A stretch of DNA of 59,101 bases, from assembly GCA_000621905.1 (NCBI GenBank), contig JHXB01000015.1, positions 1 to 59,101 of the forward strand, read 5' to 3'. The DNA comes from Lachnospiraceae bacterium NC2004. GTDB taxonomy: Bacteria; Bacillota; Clostridia; Lachnospirales; Lachnospiraceae. The position numbers and the translations under genes are program-made. The notes below the pieces were generated by a model. It made no database searches, was not told where the DNA came from, and saw nothing but the letters and a program-made list of their open reading frames with translations. This document shows positions 8,578-18,421 of this stretch, piece by piece. Positions within the stretch are counted from its first letter, which is position 1. The number at the start of each line of letters is the position of its first letter.

Positions 8578-8637
8578 TGATAAAAACTCACGAAAAGACA
8601 AGAATAAAAGCGATTGTTTAAGTATTTTTTCACAATT

Positions 8638-8665
8638 AAAAAAAGCCCGGACATTATATCCGGGC
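8638..8665 (-). terminator. Terminator after the glucokinase gene
   Basis: 7-bp stem GCCCGGA/TCCGGGC (8645-8665) followed on the minus strand by seven T. It ends the hprK-glucokinase transcript. Confidence 0.9.
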
Positions 8666-8679
8666 AAATGTAATCAATA

Positions 8680-9621
8680 TTATTCTAATATAAGTTTAGC
8701 GCTTCCGTAGATTCCTGCATCATTACCCAATGTTGCAAGTGAGAACTCTGCGGTTCTGCACGCGTGAAATGCGTCTCTTACGTAGTACTTCTGAATTGCG
8801 TCTATAAGAATCTGGCCGGCGCGACTCACACCGCCACCGATAACAAACACCTCAGGATCTGCAACACATGCTACATTAGCTAATGCACGACCTAAGTACT
8901 TACCCAAAATGTTAACGCACTCGATTGCAAGCTCATCTCCGTCTTTGGCAAGATCGAATATCGCCTTACTTGTAAGCTCATCCAAATCTCTTAATCCGCT
9001 AGGATTGGTCTTGGTTCCGAGAACCTTTCTTGCTATACGAACAATACCGGTAGCTGATGAATACTGCTCAAGACATCCTGTCTTACCGCATCCGCAGACA
9101 TCCAACTCCTCATCATTGACTTTCATGTGTCCTATCTCACCGCCGGCACCATGATTACCTGCAACCACCTTGCCATTGATGATGATTCCACCACCAACAC
9201 CGGTTCCTAATGTAACCATAACTACATCATCATGTCCCTTGGCACCGCCCTGCCACATCTCTCCTAACGCAGCAACATTGGCATCATTGGCAACCTTAAC
9301 TCTCATACCTACAAGCTCGCTAAGTGTTCCTGCAACATTAAACACACCCCATCCGAGGTTAGCACACTTGATAACAGTTCCGTCTTCCTTAACAGGTCCC
9401 GGAACTCCCATTCCAACACCTACAACCTCTTCAGGCTGAATGTTCTTCTCCTCCATCTTAGCCTTAATTGTATCAGCAATGTCAGGAAGAATCTGACTTC
9501 CTTCGTTGTCCTTAACTGTAGGAATCTCCCACTTCTCCAAGACTCTTCCGTTAACATCAAAAAGTCCAAGCTTGACCGTAGTTCCTCCTAAATCAACTCC
9601 TATTACGTATTGTGCCTCCAT
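8680..9621 (-). CDS. glcK: ROK family glucokinase
   Basis: 313 residues. Phosphorylates glucose to glucose-6-phosphate with ATP. ATP-binding motif GVDLGGTTVKLGLFD at the N-terminus, glucose-binding GNHGAGGEIGHMKV, and the ROK zinc motif CGCGKTGCLEQYSS. GGAGG lies 9 nt before the ATG. It starts 14 nt after hprK, so a catabolite-control kinase and a glucose kinase are co-expressed. That fits sugar uptake by non-PTS routes, where a separate glucokinase is needed. Confidence 0.93.
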   Translation of the reverse strand: MEAQYVIGVDLGGTTVKLGLFDVNGRVLEKWEIPTVKDNEGSQILPDIADTIKAKMEEKNIQPEEVVGVGMGVPGPVKEDGTVIKCANLGWGVFNVAGTLSELVGMRVKVANDANVAALGEMWQGGAKGHDDVVMVTLGTGVGGGIIINGKVVAGNHGAGGEIGHMKVNDEELDVCGCGKTGCLEQYSSATGIVRIARKVLGTKTNPSGLRDLDELTSKAIFDLAKDGDELAIECVNILGKYLGRALANVACVADPEVFVIGGGVSRAGQILIDAIQKYYVRDAFHACRTAEFSLATLGNDAGIYGSAKLILE

Positions 9622-9635
9622 TAGTATAATCCTCC

Positions 9636-10628
9636 TTATTTGATATCTTCTAAATATTCTGCTCTTGTCTCTTCTTCAAGCTCATTCTTAGCCATCTCCT
9701 GCTCCTTGGCACGAAGATTACCTGTAACACGGTTGTAGAGTTCTTGAGCTGCGTTATAACCCATCTTCTTCTGACGGTGATTAACCGCTGCCGACTCAAC
9801 AATAACAGCTAAGTTACGACCAGGTCTGATAGGAATCGAATGACACACAACCTTGTTGCCGAGAATCTCTTCATATTCCTCTTCAAGTCCTAATCTGTCA
9901 TACTCTGCCTCTCTACTCCAGTCTTCAAGCTTAATAACAAGATCAATGCTCTGTGTCTCCTTAACGTGCTCGACACCGAAGAGTGTCTTGACATCGATTA
10001 TTCCAATACCTCTAAGCTCAATAAAATGTCTCGTGATATCCGGCGAAGTTCCAATTAATGTAACCTCGCTTACACGCCTAATCTCAACAACATCATCGGA
10101 AACCAAACGGTGTCCACGCTTAATAAGCTCTAGGGCCGCCTCACTCTTACCGATTCCACTCTCACCAGTAATAAGTACTCCCTCACCGTAAACATCGACC
10201 AACACTCCATGAATAGAAATCATAGGTGCAAGTTCTACATTAAGCCACCTGATAATCTCAGCCGAAAATTCAGAAGTTGCTCTCTTGGTAGTTAAGAGCG
10301 GCACACCGTATTTCTCTGCTGCATCATAGAACTCACTTAATGGTTCTAAATCCCTACAGAATATAATACAAGGGAACTTATGACTCATAAGTTTATCCAC
10401 AATATCATGCAGTTTCTCCTCATCGCTTTGTTTCTGCATGTATGTGTACTCCACAAAACCAATGACCTGAACACGCCCTTTTTCAAAATGCTCAAAGAAT
10501 CCTGTGAGCTGTAAGGCGGTACGATTGATATCTGCAGTCTCTATCATAATCTCGTCCGTATTGATATCCGGAGTGTGATTAGTGAGGCTCAATCGCTCAA
10601 TCAGATCAGTAACTGAAACACCTGACAT
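9636..10628 (-). CDS. hprK: HPr kinase/phosphorylase
   Basis: 330 residues. Phosphorylates and dephosphorylates Ser46 of HPr/Crh in response to ATP, fructose-1,6-bisphosphate and phosphate, controlling carbon catabolite repression. The N-terminal domain is followed by the P-loop GESGIGKSE and the signature RLVSDDVVEIRRV; the C-terminal HPrK signature around EVEHVKETQ-type residues and GRNLAVIVE is present. The ATG at 10628 has GGAGG 8 nt upstream; an upstream in-frame extension to 10676 lacks one. The likely substrate in this window is the Crh-like protein. Confidence 0.95.
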   Translation of the reverse strand: MSGVSVTDLIERLSLTNHTPDINTDEIMIETADINRTALQLTGFFEHFEKGRVQVIGFVEYTYMQKQSDEEKLHDIVDKLMSHKFPCIIFCRDLEPLSEFYDAAEKYGVPLLTTKRATSEFSAEIIRWLNVELAPMISIHGVLVDVYGEGVLITGESGIGKSEAALELIKRGHRLVSDDVVEIRRVSEVTLIGTSPDITRHFIELRGIGIIDVKTLFGVEHVKETQSIDLVIKLEDWSREAEYDRLGLEEEYEEILGNKVVCHSIPIRPGRNLAVIVESAAVNHRQKKMGYNAAQELYNRVTGNLRAKEQEMAKNELEEETRAEYLEDIK

Positions 10629-10728
10629 AGTGCTTACCTCCGTAAAAAATGATGTTATAATTATATCGTATATCAAGCTGACTGTCTACCAAAAAGGATG
10701 GTCATTCTGCATAATCATTTGCCATAAA

Positions 10729-12585
10729 TTAATCCCTAAAAAACCTATATATCTCTTCCGCTAAAGCCTCTGTAATACCGTCAACTTCAGTAAGCTCCGA
10801 GACCTCCGCCTCTCTTATCTTGTCTATCTCCTTAAAATGCATCATCAAGGCTTTTCTTTTCTTAGGTCCGATACCCTTAATGTCATCAAGCACAGAATGA
10901 ACCTGATCCTTACTCCTTAGCGAACGGTGGTACTCTATCGCAAATCTATGCGCCTCGTCCTGCATTCTGGTAATCATGTTAAATGCCTCAGAATTAGGAG
11001 GAAATTCTATCTCCTCGTTGTGAAAATATAATCCCCTCGTCCTATGATGATCATCCTTAACCATACCGCAGACCGGGATGTTAAGACCAAGCTCTTCAAG
11101 CACTCTCTCGGCAACATTAACCTGACCTTTACCACCGTCCATCATAAGTACATCAGGAAATACCGAGAACCCGGTTATATGCTCACCAAGGCCTTCTTCA
11201 TACTTCGCTCTGTCCTCGATACCATGCCTAAACCTTCTTGTAAGAACCTCTTCCATACTCTTGTAGTCATCAGGTCCCTTGACGGTAGTAAGCCTAAAAC
11301 GCCTATAATCACTCTTCTTAGGTCTTCCGTTCTCCGTGACTACCATTGACGCAACCGTCTCCGTACCGCTTATATGTGAGATATCATAGGCTTCTAATCT
11401 TTTGAGGCCGTTAAGTCCAATAAGGCTTTCGAGCTCTCTTAACGCGCCGATAGTTCTCGCTTCCTCGCGTTTAATCTTGTCGATATCAGCAGTAATCACA
11501 ACTTCGGCATTTCTCTTAGCCAGCTCAACAAGCTTGTGTTTCTCACCTCTTAAAGGATATCTAAACGACACCTTCCTGCCTCTCTTCTCCGTAAGCCAGG
11601 CTGCAATAGCCTCTTCATCTTCTATAGGGACCTCGCACATAATCTCCTTAGGAAGATACGGAGTTCCAGCGTAGAACTGTTTTACAAATGCCGAAAGCAT
11701 CTTAGAGTCATCCTCATCCTCCGTGTTCTTCATATGAAAATGCTCTCTTCCAAGCACCTTTCCATCTCTCACGAAGAATATGGCAACCACAGTTTCTTTG
11801 CCATCTCTTGCAAATGCTATAACGTCCCTGTCATCACCATCAACCGAATTGACTTTCTGCTTCTCCTCAAGCTTTCTGACACTTCCAATCAAGTCACGGT
11901 ATACAGCTGCATTTTCAAAATCAAGATTCTCTGATGCAGCTTCCATCTTCTCGGTTAATAATCCTATGACTCGACTGTAATCTCCGTTTAAAAATGTCAG
12001 GACTTCGTTAACACTTTCTCGGTATTCTTCCTTAGATATAACGCCTTTACAAGGTCCAGAGCACTGTCCGATATGATAATAAAGGCACAGTCTGTCAGAC
12101 TCCTTGATATTATCCATATTCTTGTTACAATGTCTGATTTTGAATATCTTGTGTATCAGATCTATAACGTCTTTGACAGCAGTCGCACTTGTATAAGGCC
12201 CGAAATACTTCGCCTTGTCTCTCTTCATCATGCGAGCAAAAAGGACTCTCGGATAGTCCTCATTTATTGTAACCTTGATATACGGATAGGATTTATCGTC
12301 CTTGAGCATCGTATTATACTTAGGGCGATGCTCCTTTATTAGGTTGCATTCTAATACGAGAGCTTCCCTCTCAGAGTCTGTAACTATATATTCAAAGTAC
12401 TCAACCTGAGAAACCATACGACGAATCTTGGCCGTATGGTTTCTTGAACTTTGAAAATATTGTCTTACTCTGTTCTTAAGAACAACCGCCTTGCCAACGT
12501 AGATTATCTCGTCCTTGGCATTGTGCATGATATATACTCCCGGCTTGTCCGGAAGCTTTTTAAGTTCTTCTTCAATATTAAACAT
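10729..12585 (-). CDS. uvrC: Excinuclease ABC subunit C
   Basis: Nucleotide excision repair nuclease making the 3' and 5' incisions with UvrAB. 618 residues. GIY-YIG domain at the N-terminus ([18 protein letters not shown]), a UVR region near residue 210, the UvrC RNase H-like domain with DISHISG and MMDGGKGQ, and C-terminal helix-hairpin-helix ([13 protein letters not shown]). Possible starts are GTG 12594, ATG 12591 and ATG 12585; the last is best placed, 8 nt after AGGTGAG. The stop of ftsH overlaps the first two, so the genes are translationally close. Confidence 0.95.
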   Translation of the reverse strand: MFNIEEELKKLPDKPGVYIMHNAKDEIIYVGKAVVLKNRVRQYFQSSRNHTAKIRRMVSQVEYFEYIVTDSEREALVLECNLIKEHRPKYNTMLKDDKSYPYIKVTINEDYPRVLFARMMKRDKAKYFGPYTSATAVKDVIDLIHKIFKIRHCNKNMDNIKESDRLCLYYHIGQCSGPCKGVISKEEYRESVNEVLTFLNGDYSRVIGLLTEKMEAASENLDFENAAVYRDLIGSVRKLEEKQKVNSVDGDDRDVIAFARDGKETVVAIFFVRDGKVLGREHFHMKNTEDEDDSKMLSAFVKQFYAGTPYLPKEIMCEVPIEDEEAIAAWLTEKRGRKVSFRYPLRGEKHKLVELAKRNAEVVITADIDKIKREEARTIGALRELESLIGLNGLKRLEAYDISHISGTETVASMVVTENGRPKKSDYRRFRLTTVKGPDDYKSMEEVLTRRFRHGIEDRAKYEEGLGEHITGFSVFPDVLMMDGGKGQVNVAERVLEELGLNIPVCGMVKDDHHRTRGLYFHNEEIEFPPNSEAFNMITRMQDEAHRFAIEYHRSLRSKDQVHSVLDDIKGIGPKKRKALMMHFKEIDKIREAEVSELTEVDGITEALAEEIYRFFRD

Positions 12586-12590
12586 CGGCA

Positions 12591-14567
12591 TCACTCACCT
12601 TGTTCAACCTCTTTAAATATCTCCATAAACTGCTTGCCTGTTATGGTCTCCTCGCGGATTAGGTACTCAGCTATCGCATCTAGAGTACGCTCATGCTCTT
12701 TTAACATCTTGAGTGCCTTCTTATACGACTTATCAAGAATTCTCATAACCTCAGCATCTATCTTAGCCGCTGTCTTGTCAGAACAATTAAGTACCGGTCT
12801 TCCATCTAAGTATCTGTTCTCTACAGACTCCAAATTAACAAGTCCGAACTTATCCGACATACCGTACATTGTAATCATTGAACGCGCTAACGCAGTAGCT
12901 TTCTCTATATCATTAGACGCACCGGTTGTAACCGTGTCAAACTTAATCTGCTCGGCAGCTCTTCCTCCAAGCAAAGACACGAGTTCCGCTTTCATCTCAG
13001 CCTCGGTCTGCATAAACTTCTCTTCCTCAGGAAACTGCATTACATATCCTAAAGAGCCCATAGTTCTAGGTACAATCGTAATCTTCTGAACAGGCTCCGC
13101 ATCCTTTTGGAGAGCCATAATAAGTGCATGTCCGACTTCGTGATGAGCTACTATCGACTTCTCCTTCTCACCAAGTATTCTGTCCTTCTTCTCCTTACCG
13201 GCAATTACAAGTTCAACAGCCTCTAACAAATCTTTCTGTGTAACAACCTGTCTTCCTTGCTTGACTGCATTTAATGCAGCCTCATTAACCATGTTGGCAA
13301 GGTCTGAACCTACTGCACCTGCAGTGGCAAGCGCAATCTCATTAAAGTCAACCGAGTCGTCCATAAGCACACCCTTAGAGTGCACCTTAAGAGTATCAAC
13401 TCTGCCTTTCATATCCGGCTTCTCAACGATTACACGCCTGTCAAATCTTCCCGGGCGAAGCAAAGCCTTATCTAGAACTTCCGGCCTGTTGGTCGCTGCT
13501 AAAATCACAAGTCCCTTAGACGAGTCAAACCCATCCATCTCAGCCAAAAGCTGATTAAGGGTCTGCTCTCTCTCATCATTACCGCCACCGGCTCTGTCAC
13601 TAGCTCTACTCTTACCTATAGCATCAATCTCATCTATGAAAATGATACAAGGCGCCATACTCTCTGCCTGTTTAAAAAGATCCCTTACACGGCTTGCACC
13701 GACTCCCACATACATCTCAACAAAAGATGAACCTGATAAACTAAAGAACGGAACGTTAGCTTCACCTGCAACCGCCTTAGCAAGAAGAGTCTTACCCGTT
13801 CCCGGAGGTCCTACAAGAAGAGCACCCTTTGGAAGTTTGGCACCAATCTTGACATATTTATCAGGGTTATGAAGAAAATCAACCATCTCGGTTAATGATT
13901 CCTTGGCTTCATCCTGACCTGCAACATCGTCAAATGTCACTCCGGTCTTCTTCTCTACATAGAGCTTGGCATTGGACTTACCGACACCCATTAGGCCTCC
14001 ACCCTTGGTGACATTCTTCATCATAAGAATTAAGAATGCCCAGAAGAGAACGAAAGGAATGACGTATAGAAGAATCTCACCCCAGTTACTCTCCGGCATT
14101 TGCTCAAATTCAACACCGGCATCATTGAGCCTGTCAACAATGTTGTAATCAGGAGGGAAGACCGTATAGTAAGTAACCTTGTTAAGCTGTCCCGACTTCT
14201 CTTTAGGAATAATCGTAACTTTAGAAGATGTGAGTTTAACACTTTCAACTTCTTCGTTATCAAGCATCTTGATGAATTCCGAATACTTAATCTGCTTCAT
14301 ATCGCCCTTCTGATACGAAGTAGCTACCATCTTGACAAGAAAAGTCAGAAGCAATGCAATCGCAAGTGTTAACAAAAGTCCCGGAAGATTCTTGCCACCT
14401 TTATCTCCCTTGCCCTTGTTACCGCCGCCATTACCAGAGCCATTTCCCGAACCGTTGGATCCGTTATCATACGGGTCTTTGCCTTCCTCGAAATGCTCTG
14501 ACTTACCGTCGTCATAGTCGGCCATATTATATACATTTGCATCGTTATATAAACCTAGTCTAAACAT
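12591..14567 (-). CDS. ftsH: ATP-dependent zinc metalloprotease FtsH
   Basis: 658-residue membrane protease for damaged or short-lived membrane and regulatory proteins. The N-terminal part has a Gly/Asn-rich segment (about residues 35-60), then a TM helix ([19 protein letters not shown]), an external domain and a second TM ([17 protein letters not shown]). The AAA+ module has the Walker A GPPGTGKT, Walker [10 protein letters not shown] and the SRH; the protease has HEVGH. The Gly/Asn-rich leader before TM1 is longer than in Bacillus FtsH. AGGAG lies 5 nt before the ATG. Confidence 0.96.
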   Translation of the reverse strand: MFRLGLYNDANVYNMADYDDGKSEHFEEGKDPYDNGSNGSGNGSGNGGGNKGKGDKGGKNLPGLLLTLAIALLLTFLVKMVATSYQKGDMKQIKYSEFIKMLDNEEVESVKLTSSKVTIIPKEKSGQLNKVTYYTVFPPDYNIVDRLNDAGVEFEQMPESNWGEILLYVIPFVLFWAFLILMMKNVTKGGGLMGVGKSNAKLYVEKKTGVTFDDVAGQDEAKESLTEMVDFLHNPDKYVKIGAKLPKGALLVGPPGTGKTLLAKAVAGEANVPFFSLSGSSFVEMYVGVGASRVRDLFKQAESMAPCIIFIDEIDAIGKSRASDRAGGGNDEREQTLNQLLAEMDGFDSSKGLVILAATNRPEVLDKALLRPGRFDRRVIVEKPDMKGRVDTLKVHSKGVLMDDSVDFNEIALATAGAVGSDLANMVNEAALNAVKQGRQVVTQKDLLEAVELVIAGKEKKDRILGEKEKSIVAHHEVGHALIMALQKDAEPVQKITIVPRTMGSLGYVMQFPEEEKFMQTEAEMKAELVSLLGGRAAEQIKFDTVTTGASNDIEKATALARSMITMYGMSDKFGLVNLESVENRYLDGRPVLNCSDKTAAKIDAEVMRILDKSYKKALKMLKEHERTLDAIAEYLIREETITGKQFMEIFKEVEQGE

Positions 14568-14593
14568 TAGATCTCCTTCAAATGTTAAAAATC

Positions 14594-15712
14594 CTACGCC
14601 AATGTGAATATTCCCCTAACTGCAAGTTCATTGAGCACACACATACCAAGGCAGATAATAATAGCGATTATAGCCCACACAGTTATAAGCTTTGGTTTAG
14701 GGAAAGTGCTCCTCTGCATTTTAGTATCCTTAGAAAACAGGAACTTTATGTAATACCATCTGTTGTTAAGCTTGGCAATCAAGTAATAGAATAGATATGC
14801 AAATGCTCCACCAACAGCAGCTATCGGTATAAATATCGCGATGTACATAAGTATCTGACTCGGAGGAATACGAGTAGTGCTGTTAAACAACTCATCCATA
14901 TCTATGTTGTTACCTGTGTACTGACTCATGTAATTATAAAACTTAGGCATAGCCCAGAGAAGTATAACCGAATTGGCATTAAAACAAAAATGAAGAATCA
15001 TGGTTGATATAATCGAACCTGTCGCTTCAAGAAGAAATCCCATAATAATTCCCAATACGGTCGCATACACAAACTGATTAAGATTCATATGCATAAGTCC
15101 GAACATAAATCCAGAAAGCACGATAGCTCTTACCGGTCTGCATCCTCTAAGCGAACCATATATAGCACCTCTAAACGATGTCTCTTCGACAAATGCAGGA
15201 AGAGCCGCAACTATCAAAAGCGATGAGAAAAGCCCACCTGTAAGTATATCCTGAAGACTGTTACCGATTATGTTGGTTGAAAACAACTGACTTATGAGAT
15301 TAAATAGACTCATAACCGGCAAAACTGCAATCATAAAAAGCGGAATCAAGAAAGCCGATCCCAAATGAAACTTCTTAAATCTCATAAACTTAAAAGGATT
15401 GATCTTAAAAAGCGACATATAGATAAGTGCAGGAATCAACACCGAGAACTGTGTTACAAGAATCGATGTTGTTGTATCTTTAATGTCAAGCAGAAATCCT
15501 TCCGCTATATGAAGCACAACCAAAAACAAAAAGAAGAAACTACCTGCAACTATCTTCTTTCTGTCTTGAACAGCGTACATGTCAAGCTCTGCAACCGTCT
15601 CTGTTATGCCATCCGCACCAAAGTCAGCAATCTGGCCACCGTTATCAACTATCGGTTGCCCTTGACTACCTGTAGCACCAGAGTACGGTCTCTCTTCTCT
15701 TTCTTCTATCAT
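14594..15712 (-). CDS. CPBP family intramembrane metalloprotease
   Basis: 372 residues with about eight hydrophobic segments. The CPBP/Abi (Rce1-like) motifs are clear: EETSFRGAIYG (motif 1), FGLMHMN (motif 2) and LHFCFNANS (motif 3), giving the Glu-Glu and His residues expected at the active site. Such proteins process membrane substrates or act in bacteriocin immunity; the substrate here is unknown. The ATG at 15712 has GAGGAGG 9 nt upstream, better than the longer frame to 15730. It lies just upstream of ftsH in the same direction. Confidence 0.88.
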   Translation of the reverse strand: MIEEREERPYSGATGSQGQPIVDNGGQIADFGADGITETVAELDMYAVQDRKKIVAGSFFFLFLVVLHIAEGFLLDIKDTTTSILVTQFSVLIPALIYMSLFKINPFKFMRFKKFHLGSAFLIPLFMIAVLPVMSLFNLISQLFSTNIIGNSLQDILTGGLFSSLLIVAALPAFVEETSFRGAIYGSLRGCRPVRAIVLSGFMFGLMHMNLNQFVYATVLGIIMGFLLEATGSIISTMILHFCFNANSVILLWAMPKFYNYMSQYTGNNIDMDELFNSTTRIPPSQILMYIAIFIPIAAVGGAFAYLFYYLIAKLNNRWYYIKFLFSKDTKMQRSTFPKPKLITVWAIIAIIICLGMCVLNELAVRGIFTLA

Positions 15713-15741
15713 TATGATAAACCTCCTCACTAAATACTAAT

Positions 15742-15767
15742 CGAGTAGGAAGAAACCCTCCTACTCG
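15742..15767 (-). terminator. Hairpin after the methyltransferase gene
   Basis: 9-bp stem CGAGTAGGA/TCCTACTCG between the methyltransferase and CPBP genes. The following minus-strand sequence is only moderately T-rich, so termination may be partial. Confidence 0.5.
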
Positions 15768-15781
15768 CAATAATCCTAATA

Positions 15782-16360
15782 TCATCTCTTTCTTGCTAAG
15801 ATGTTAACCCATGTCTGATTCTCGACATGAGCATCGTCATTGGTCCAGATATCAATATCCGTAAATCCATTAACATCCTCAATAAGCTTTCTTAATTCCT
15901 CCGGCTCATAGTCTGCGTAAAATCTCTCCTGCCTAAAACCTTCAAAATCTCCCTTCTTAACAGAGATATAAATCACACCTCCACTCTTAAGAGCAGCATG
16001 AAGTTTGTTAAGCATGTCAGGCATATCGTCTTTAGGCAAATGCAAAAGCGACGCACAAGCCCATATGCCGTCAAATACCCCTTCAAAATCTATCTCTCTC
16101 ATATCCATGACGAGAGGCTCGACTCCTGTATATATATCAGCTAACTCTGCAAGTTCAGACGATGCATCAAGAAGCGTAACTTCAAAGTTATTGTCAAGCA
16201 TAACTTTAGAATCTCTTCCCGAACCACATCCAAGGTCGAGAACAGTATCGCCTGAATCTAGCATTTCCATAAATCGATCAAGCTTCTCGCTCATATCGAT
16301 CTCAACAGTTGAATCAAAATATGCATTGGAATATTTATTGTAATAATCCACCGAGTCCAA
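15782..16360 (-). CDS. Class I SAM-dependent methyltransferase
   Basis: 192 residues. Rossmann methyltransferase with motif I VLDLGCGSGRDS, an acidic residue after the second strand (VTLLDAS) and LHAALKSGGVIYISVK, resembling the UbiE/Tam-type group. The substrate is unknown. The start chosen is a TTG at 16360, because AGGAGGG sits exactly 8 nt before it; a frame open to 16381 would put that ribosome site inside the gene. The coding end lies 69 nt before the CPBP gene. It follows ridA in the cvfB-ridA run. Confidence 0.82.
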   Translation of the reverse strand: MDSVDYYNKYSNAYFDSTVEIDMSEKLDRFMEMLDSGDTVLDLGCGSGRDSKVMLDNNFEVTLLDASSELAELADIYTGVEPLVMDMREIDFEGVFDGIWACASLLHLPKDDMPDMLNKLHAALKSGGVIYISVKKGDFEGFRQERFYADYEPEELRKLIEDVNGFTDIDIWTNDDAHVENQTWVNILARKR

Positions 16361-16377
16361 GTAATAATCCCTCCTAA

Positions 16378-16761
16378 TCAAACCTTAAGCGCAATGGCTT
16401 CTATCTCAATAAGTACATCCTTAGGTAATCTTGCAACCTCTACACAAGATCTTGCAGGGCAATCCTTGGTAAAGAATGTAGAATACACTTCATTAACAGC
16501 ACCAAAATCATCCATATTCTTGATAAATACGACAGTCTTAACTACATGATCGATATCGCTTCCTGAAGCCTCCAAAAGAGCCTTTAGGTTACCGATAGCC
16601 TGCTTAGCCTGAACCTTAACATCACCCTCAACCAATGTATTAGTAGCAGGATCAATAGGAATCATGCCTGAAGTAAATATAAAATCACCTGCCTCGATAG
16701 CCTGTGAATATGGTCCTATAGCCTGTGGTGCATCGTTAGTTGCAATAATCTTCTTATCCAT
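16378..16761 (-). CDS. ridA: RidA family reactive intermediate deaminase
   Basis: 127 residues. Hydrolyses reactive enamine/imine intermediates formed by PLP enzymes such as threonine dehydratase. The signature is present: NDAPQAIGPYSQAI, the active-site region PARSCVEVARLP with Arg and Cys, and the C-terminal IEIEAIA. The ATG at 16761 follows the cvfB stop by one base and has AAAGGAG 9 nt upstream inside cvfB, so the two genes are translationally coupled. Confidence 0.94.
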   Translation of the reverse strand: MDKKIIATNDAPQAIGPYSQAIEAGDFIFTSGMIPIDPATNTLVEGDVKVQAKQAIGNLKALLEASGSDIDHVVKTVVFIKNMDDFGAVNEVYSTFFTKDCPARSCVEVARLPKDVLIEIEAIALKV

Positions 16762-16762
16762 G

Positions 16763-17602
16763 TTAAATATCTCCTTTAGTTGTAATAGTCTCTTCATTAA
16801 TGATAATTAAGCCCTGCTTTAAAAGTCTTCCTACCGCTCTCTTAAAAGCAGCCTTAGAAATACCAAACTCTTCATCAATAACTGAAGGATCAGCCTTGTC
16901 GTTAAATGGGAGCTCACCGTCATAACTCATAATCGCATCCATAATCATTGCTGCATCCTTGTCCATCTGAACATACGCCTTCTCTTTAAGGCTTAAATCA
17001 ACCTTACCGTTATCTCTGACATTGACAATTCTGAATGTAAATGTATCTCCAACGCGTATCTTGCCATGCATCTCCTTAAGTGGAAGGAGGCCTGTATACT
17101 CATAATCTAGCATTACATACGCACCGTGTTCATCAGAAATCTCGTAAACAACTCCCTCAATGTGATCATCCGAAGTATAAGGTGGATTGAGCTTCAATCT
17201 ATGATAAAGTTTCATAGTCGCAGCCAGACGCCCTGTCTTATCTACATACAGGCACACAGGGTAGCTTCTTCCTGCCCTTACCTTGGTAGTCTGTTCTTTA
17301 TACGGAAGGAGAAGATCTCTCTCAAGCCCCCAATCAAGAAAAGCTCCAATCTCTGTTACTTCCTTGACCTTAAGCATAGCGAACCCGCCGACTTCAATCT
17401 TAGGTGTATTGGTAGTTGCTATAATTCTATCCTTAGAGTCTCTATACAGGAACACCCTAAGCTTATCGCCTCTCTTAGTGCCACGTGGCACCTGCTTAAT
17501 AGGGAGTAACACCTTGTCCTCACTATCAATCTCATCTGCTAAGTAGATTCCGAAATCCGTCTGCTTAACAACTATCAATTCTTGAAACTGCCCGAGTTCC
17601 AT
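16763..17602 (-). CDS. cvfB: CvfB family S1-like RNA-binding protein
   Basis: 279 residues. Tandem S1-like/OB domains (MELGQFQELIVVKQTDFGIYL; later EVTEIGAFLDWGLERDLLLP, characteristic of CvfB/YitL) followed by a C-terminal winged helix (AFKRAVGRLLKQGLIII). In staphylococci CvfB affects virulence gene expression; the general role is RNA binding. A ribosome site of the GAGGTG type precedes the ATG. It heads the cvfB-ridA-methyltransferase run and is divergent from tRNA-Gln(CTG). Confidence 0.9.
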   Translation of the reverse strand: MELGQFQELIVVKQTDFGIYLADEIDSEDKVLLPIKQVPRGTKRGDKLRVFLYRDSKDRIIATTNTPKIEVGGFAMLKVKEVTEIGAFLDWGLERDLLLPYKEQTTKVRAGRSYPVCLYVDKTGRLAATMKLYHRLKLNPPYTSDDHIEGVVYEISDEHGAYVMLDYEYTGLLPLKEMHGKIRVGDTFTFRIVNVRDNGKVDLSLKEKAYVQMDKDAAMIMDAIMSYDGELPFNDKADPSVIDEEFGISKAAFKRAVGRLLKQGLIIINEETITTKGDI

Positions 17603-17707
17603 AATAAATACACCTCAATTACTATATCTTATAAGTATCTCTACTATTTTAACACAAACGCTCTAAAAAATACAGTACAAACAATCCGAAAAATTGTAAA
17701 AAAAGGC

Positions 17708-17736
17708 TTGCATTTTTATTTAGGTTCGTGTATAAT
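17708..17736 (+). promoter_or_regulatory. tRNA-Gln(CTG) promoter TTGCAT-17-TATAAT
   Basis: Plus-strand -35 TTGCAT, 17-nt spacer and -10 TATAAT, 26 nt before the tRNA. Confidence 0.8.
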
Positions 17737-17762
17737 ACATTTTGTCGCTGATTAAGAGACAT

Positions 17763-17834
17763 TGGGCTATCGCCAAATGGTAAGGCACTGGACTCTGACT
17801 CCAGCATTTCCAGGTTCGAGCCCTGGTAGCCCAG
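17763..17834 (+). tRNA. tRNA-Gln (anticodon CTG)
   Basis: Acceptor TGGGCTA/TAGCCCA with discriminator G, anticodon stem CTGGA/TCCAG, loop CTCTGAC, T-arm GGTTCGAGCC. The anticodon CTG reads CAG. A second tRNA-Gln (TTG) is in the minus-strand cluster. Confidence 0.96.
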
Positions 17835-17837
17835 TTT

Positions 17838-17867
17838 AATCCGAGGTTTTTAACCTCGGATTTTTTT
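17838..17867 (+). terminator. Terminator after tRNA-Gln(CTG)
   Basis: Stem AATCCGAGG/CCTCGGATT with a T-rich loop, followed by a run of T, directly behind the tRNA. Confidence 0.9.
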
Positions 17868-17890
17868 ATATTTGTTTTGTATGCATATTA

Positions 17891-17922
17891 AGAAAAGCCC
17901 TTGCTTATGCAAGGACTTTTCT
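17891..17922 (-). terminator. Bidirectional terminator after the PPTase cassette
   Basis: Stem CCTTGC/GCAAGG extended by AAGAAAAG/CTTTTCTT arms, so it works in either direction. It ends the minus-strand transcript that includes the PPTase gene and the fragment at 17959-18372. Confidence 0.75.
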
Positions 17923-17958
17923 TGTATGTAGGTATTATTTAAGATGTTTATCTTATAA

Positions 17959-18372
17959 TTACTCGCCATCAGAATCTTCAGGATCCTCTGGACTGTTTGG
18001 ATCGTCCACATCATTTGGATCGTCAGGCTCTTCCTCAAAAGAATTCTCCGGCTCGTTAGATAAATCCCCATTAGCCTGTGCTTGTTCAAACTCTGACTGT
18101 GTCATGACATGTATGGTAACTTCATGTGCTGCATCTACGTCTTCCTTATAATAAGCTGAAACCTCAGACTCACCATATCCTTTCAGGGTTAATACACCAT
18201 TTGCATCAACATCTACAACACTGCTATTATCAGAAGCAAAGACAAAGTCATTCATCTTAGCTGTAAAATTCTGAGTCTTGATATCATATTGGTGACCCTG
18301 TGCATCTGCATCTCCCGGATTAACAGTTGAAGAAGATGTTCCCTCAGGAAGAATAAAGTAGAGATCAGAATA
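17959..18372 (-). pseudogene. C-terminal fragment of an Ig-like (BIG_2) domain protein
   Basis: An open frame of about 137 codons is closed upstream by TAG at 18373-18375, with no ribosome site or plausible start near its beginning. The inside reads as a bacterial Ig-like strand pattern (SSVVDVDANGVLTLKGYGES followed by EVSAYY), then an acidic Asp/Pro/Glu-rich tail (EEEPDDPNDVDDPN). An in-frame ATG at 18255 also lacks a ribosome site. I read it as the 3' remnant of a larger secreted or surface protein left behind the PPTase gene. Confidence 0.6.
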
Positions 18373-18421
18373 CTAAATCAACAAAAAGTCAATTTAGCGC
18401 ATACCCCTCGCCTATAGCATT

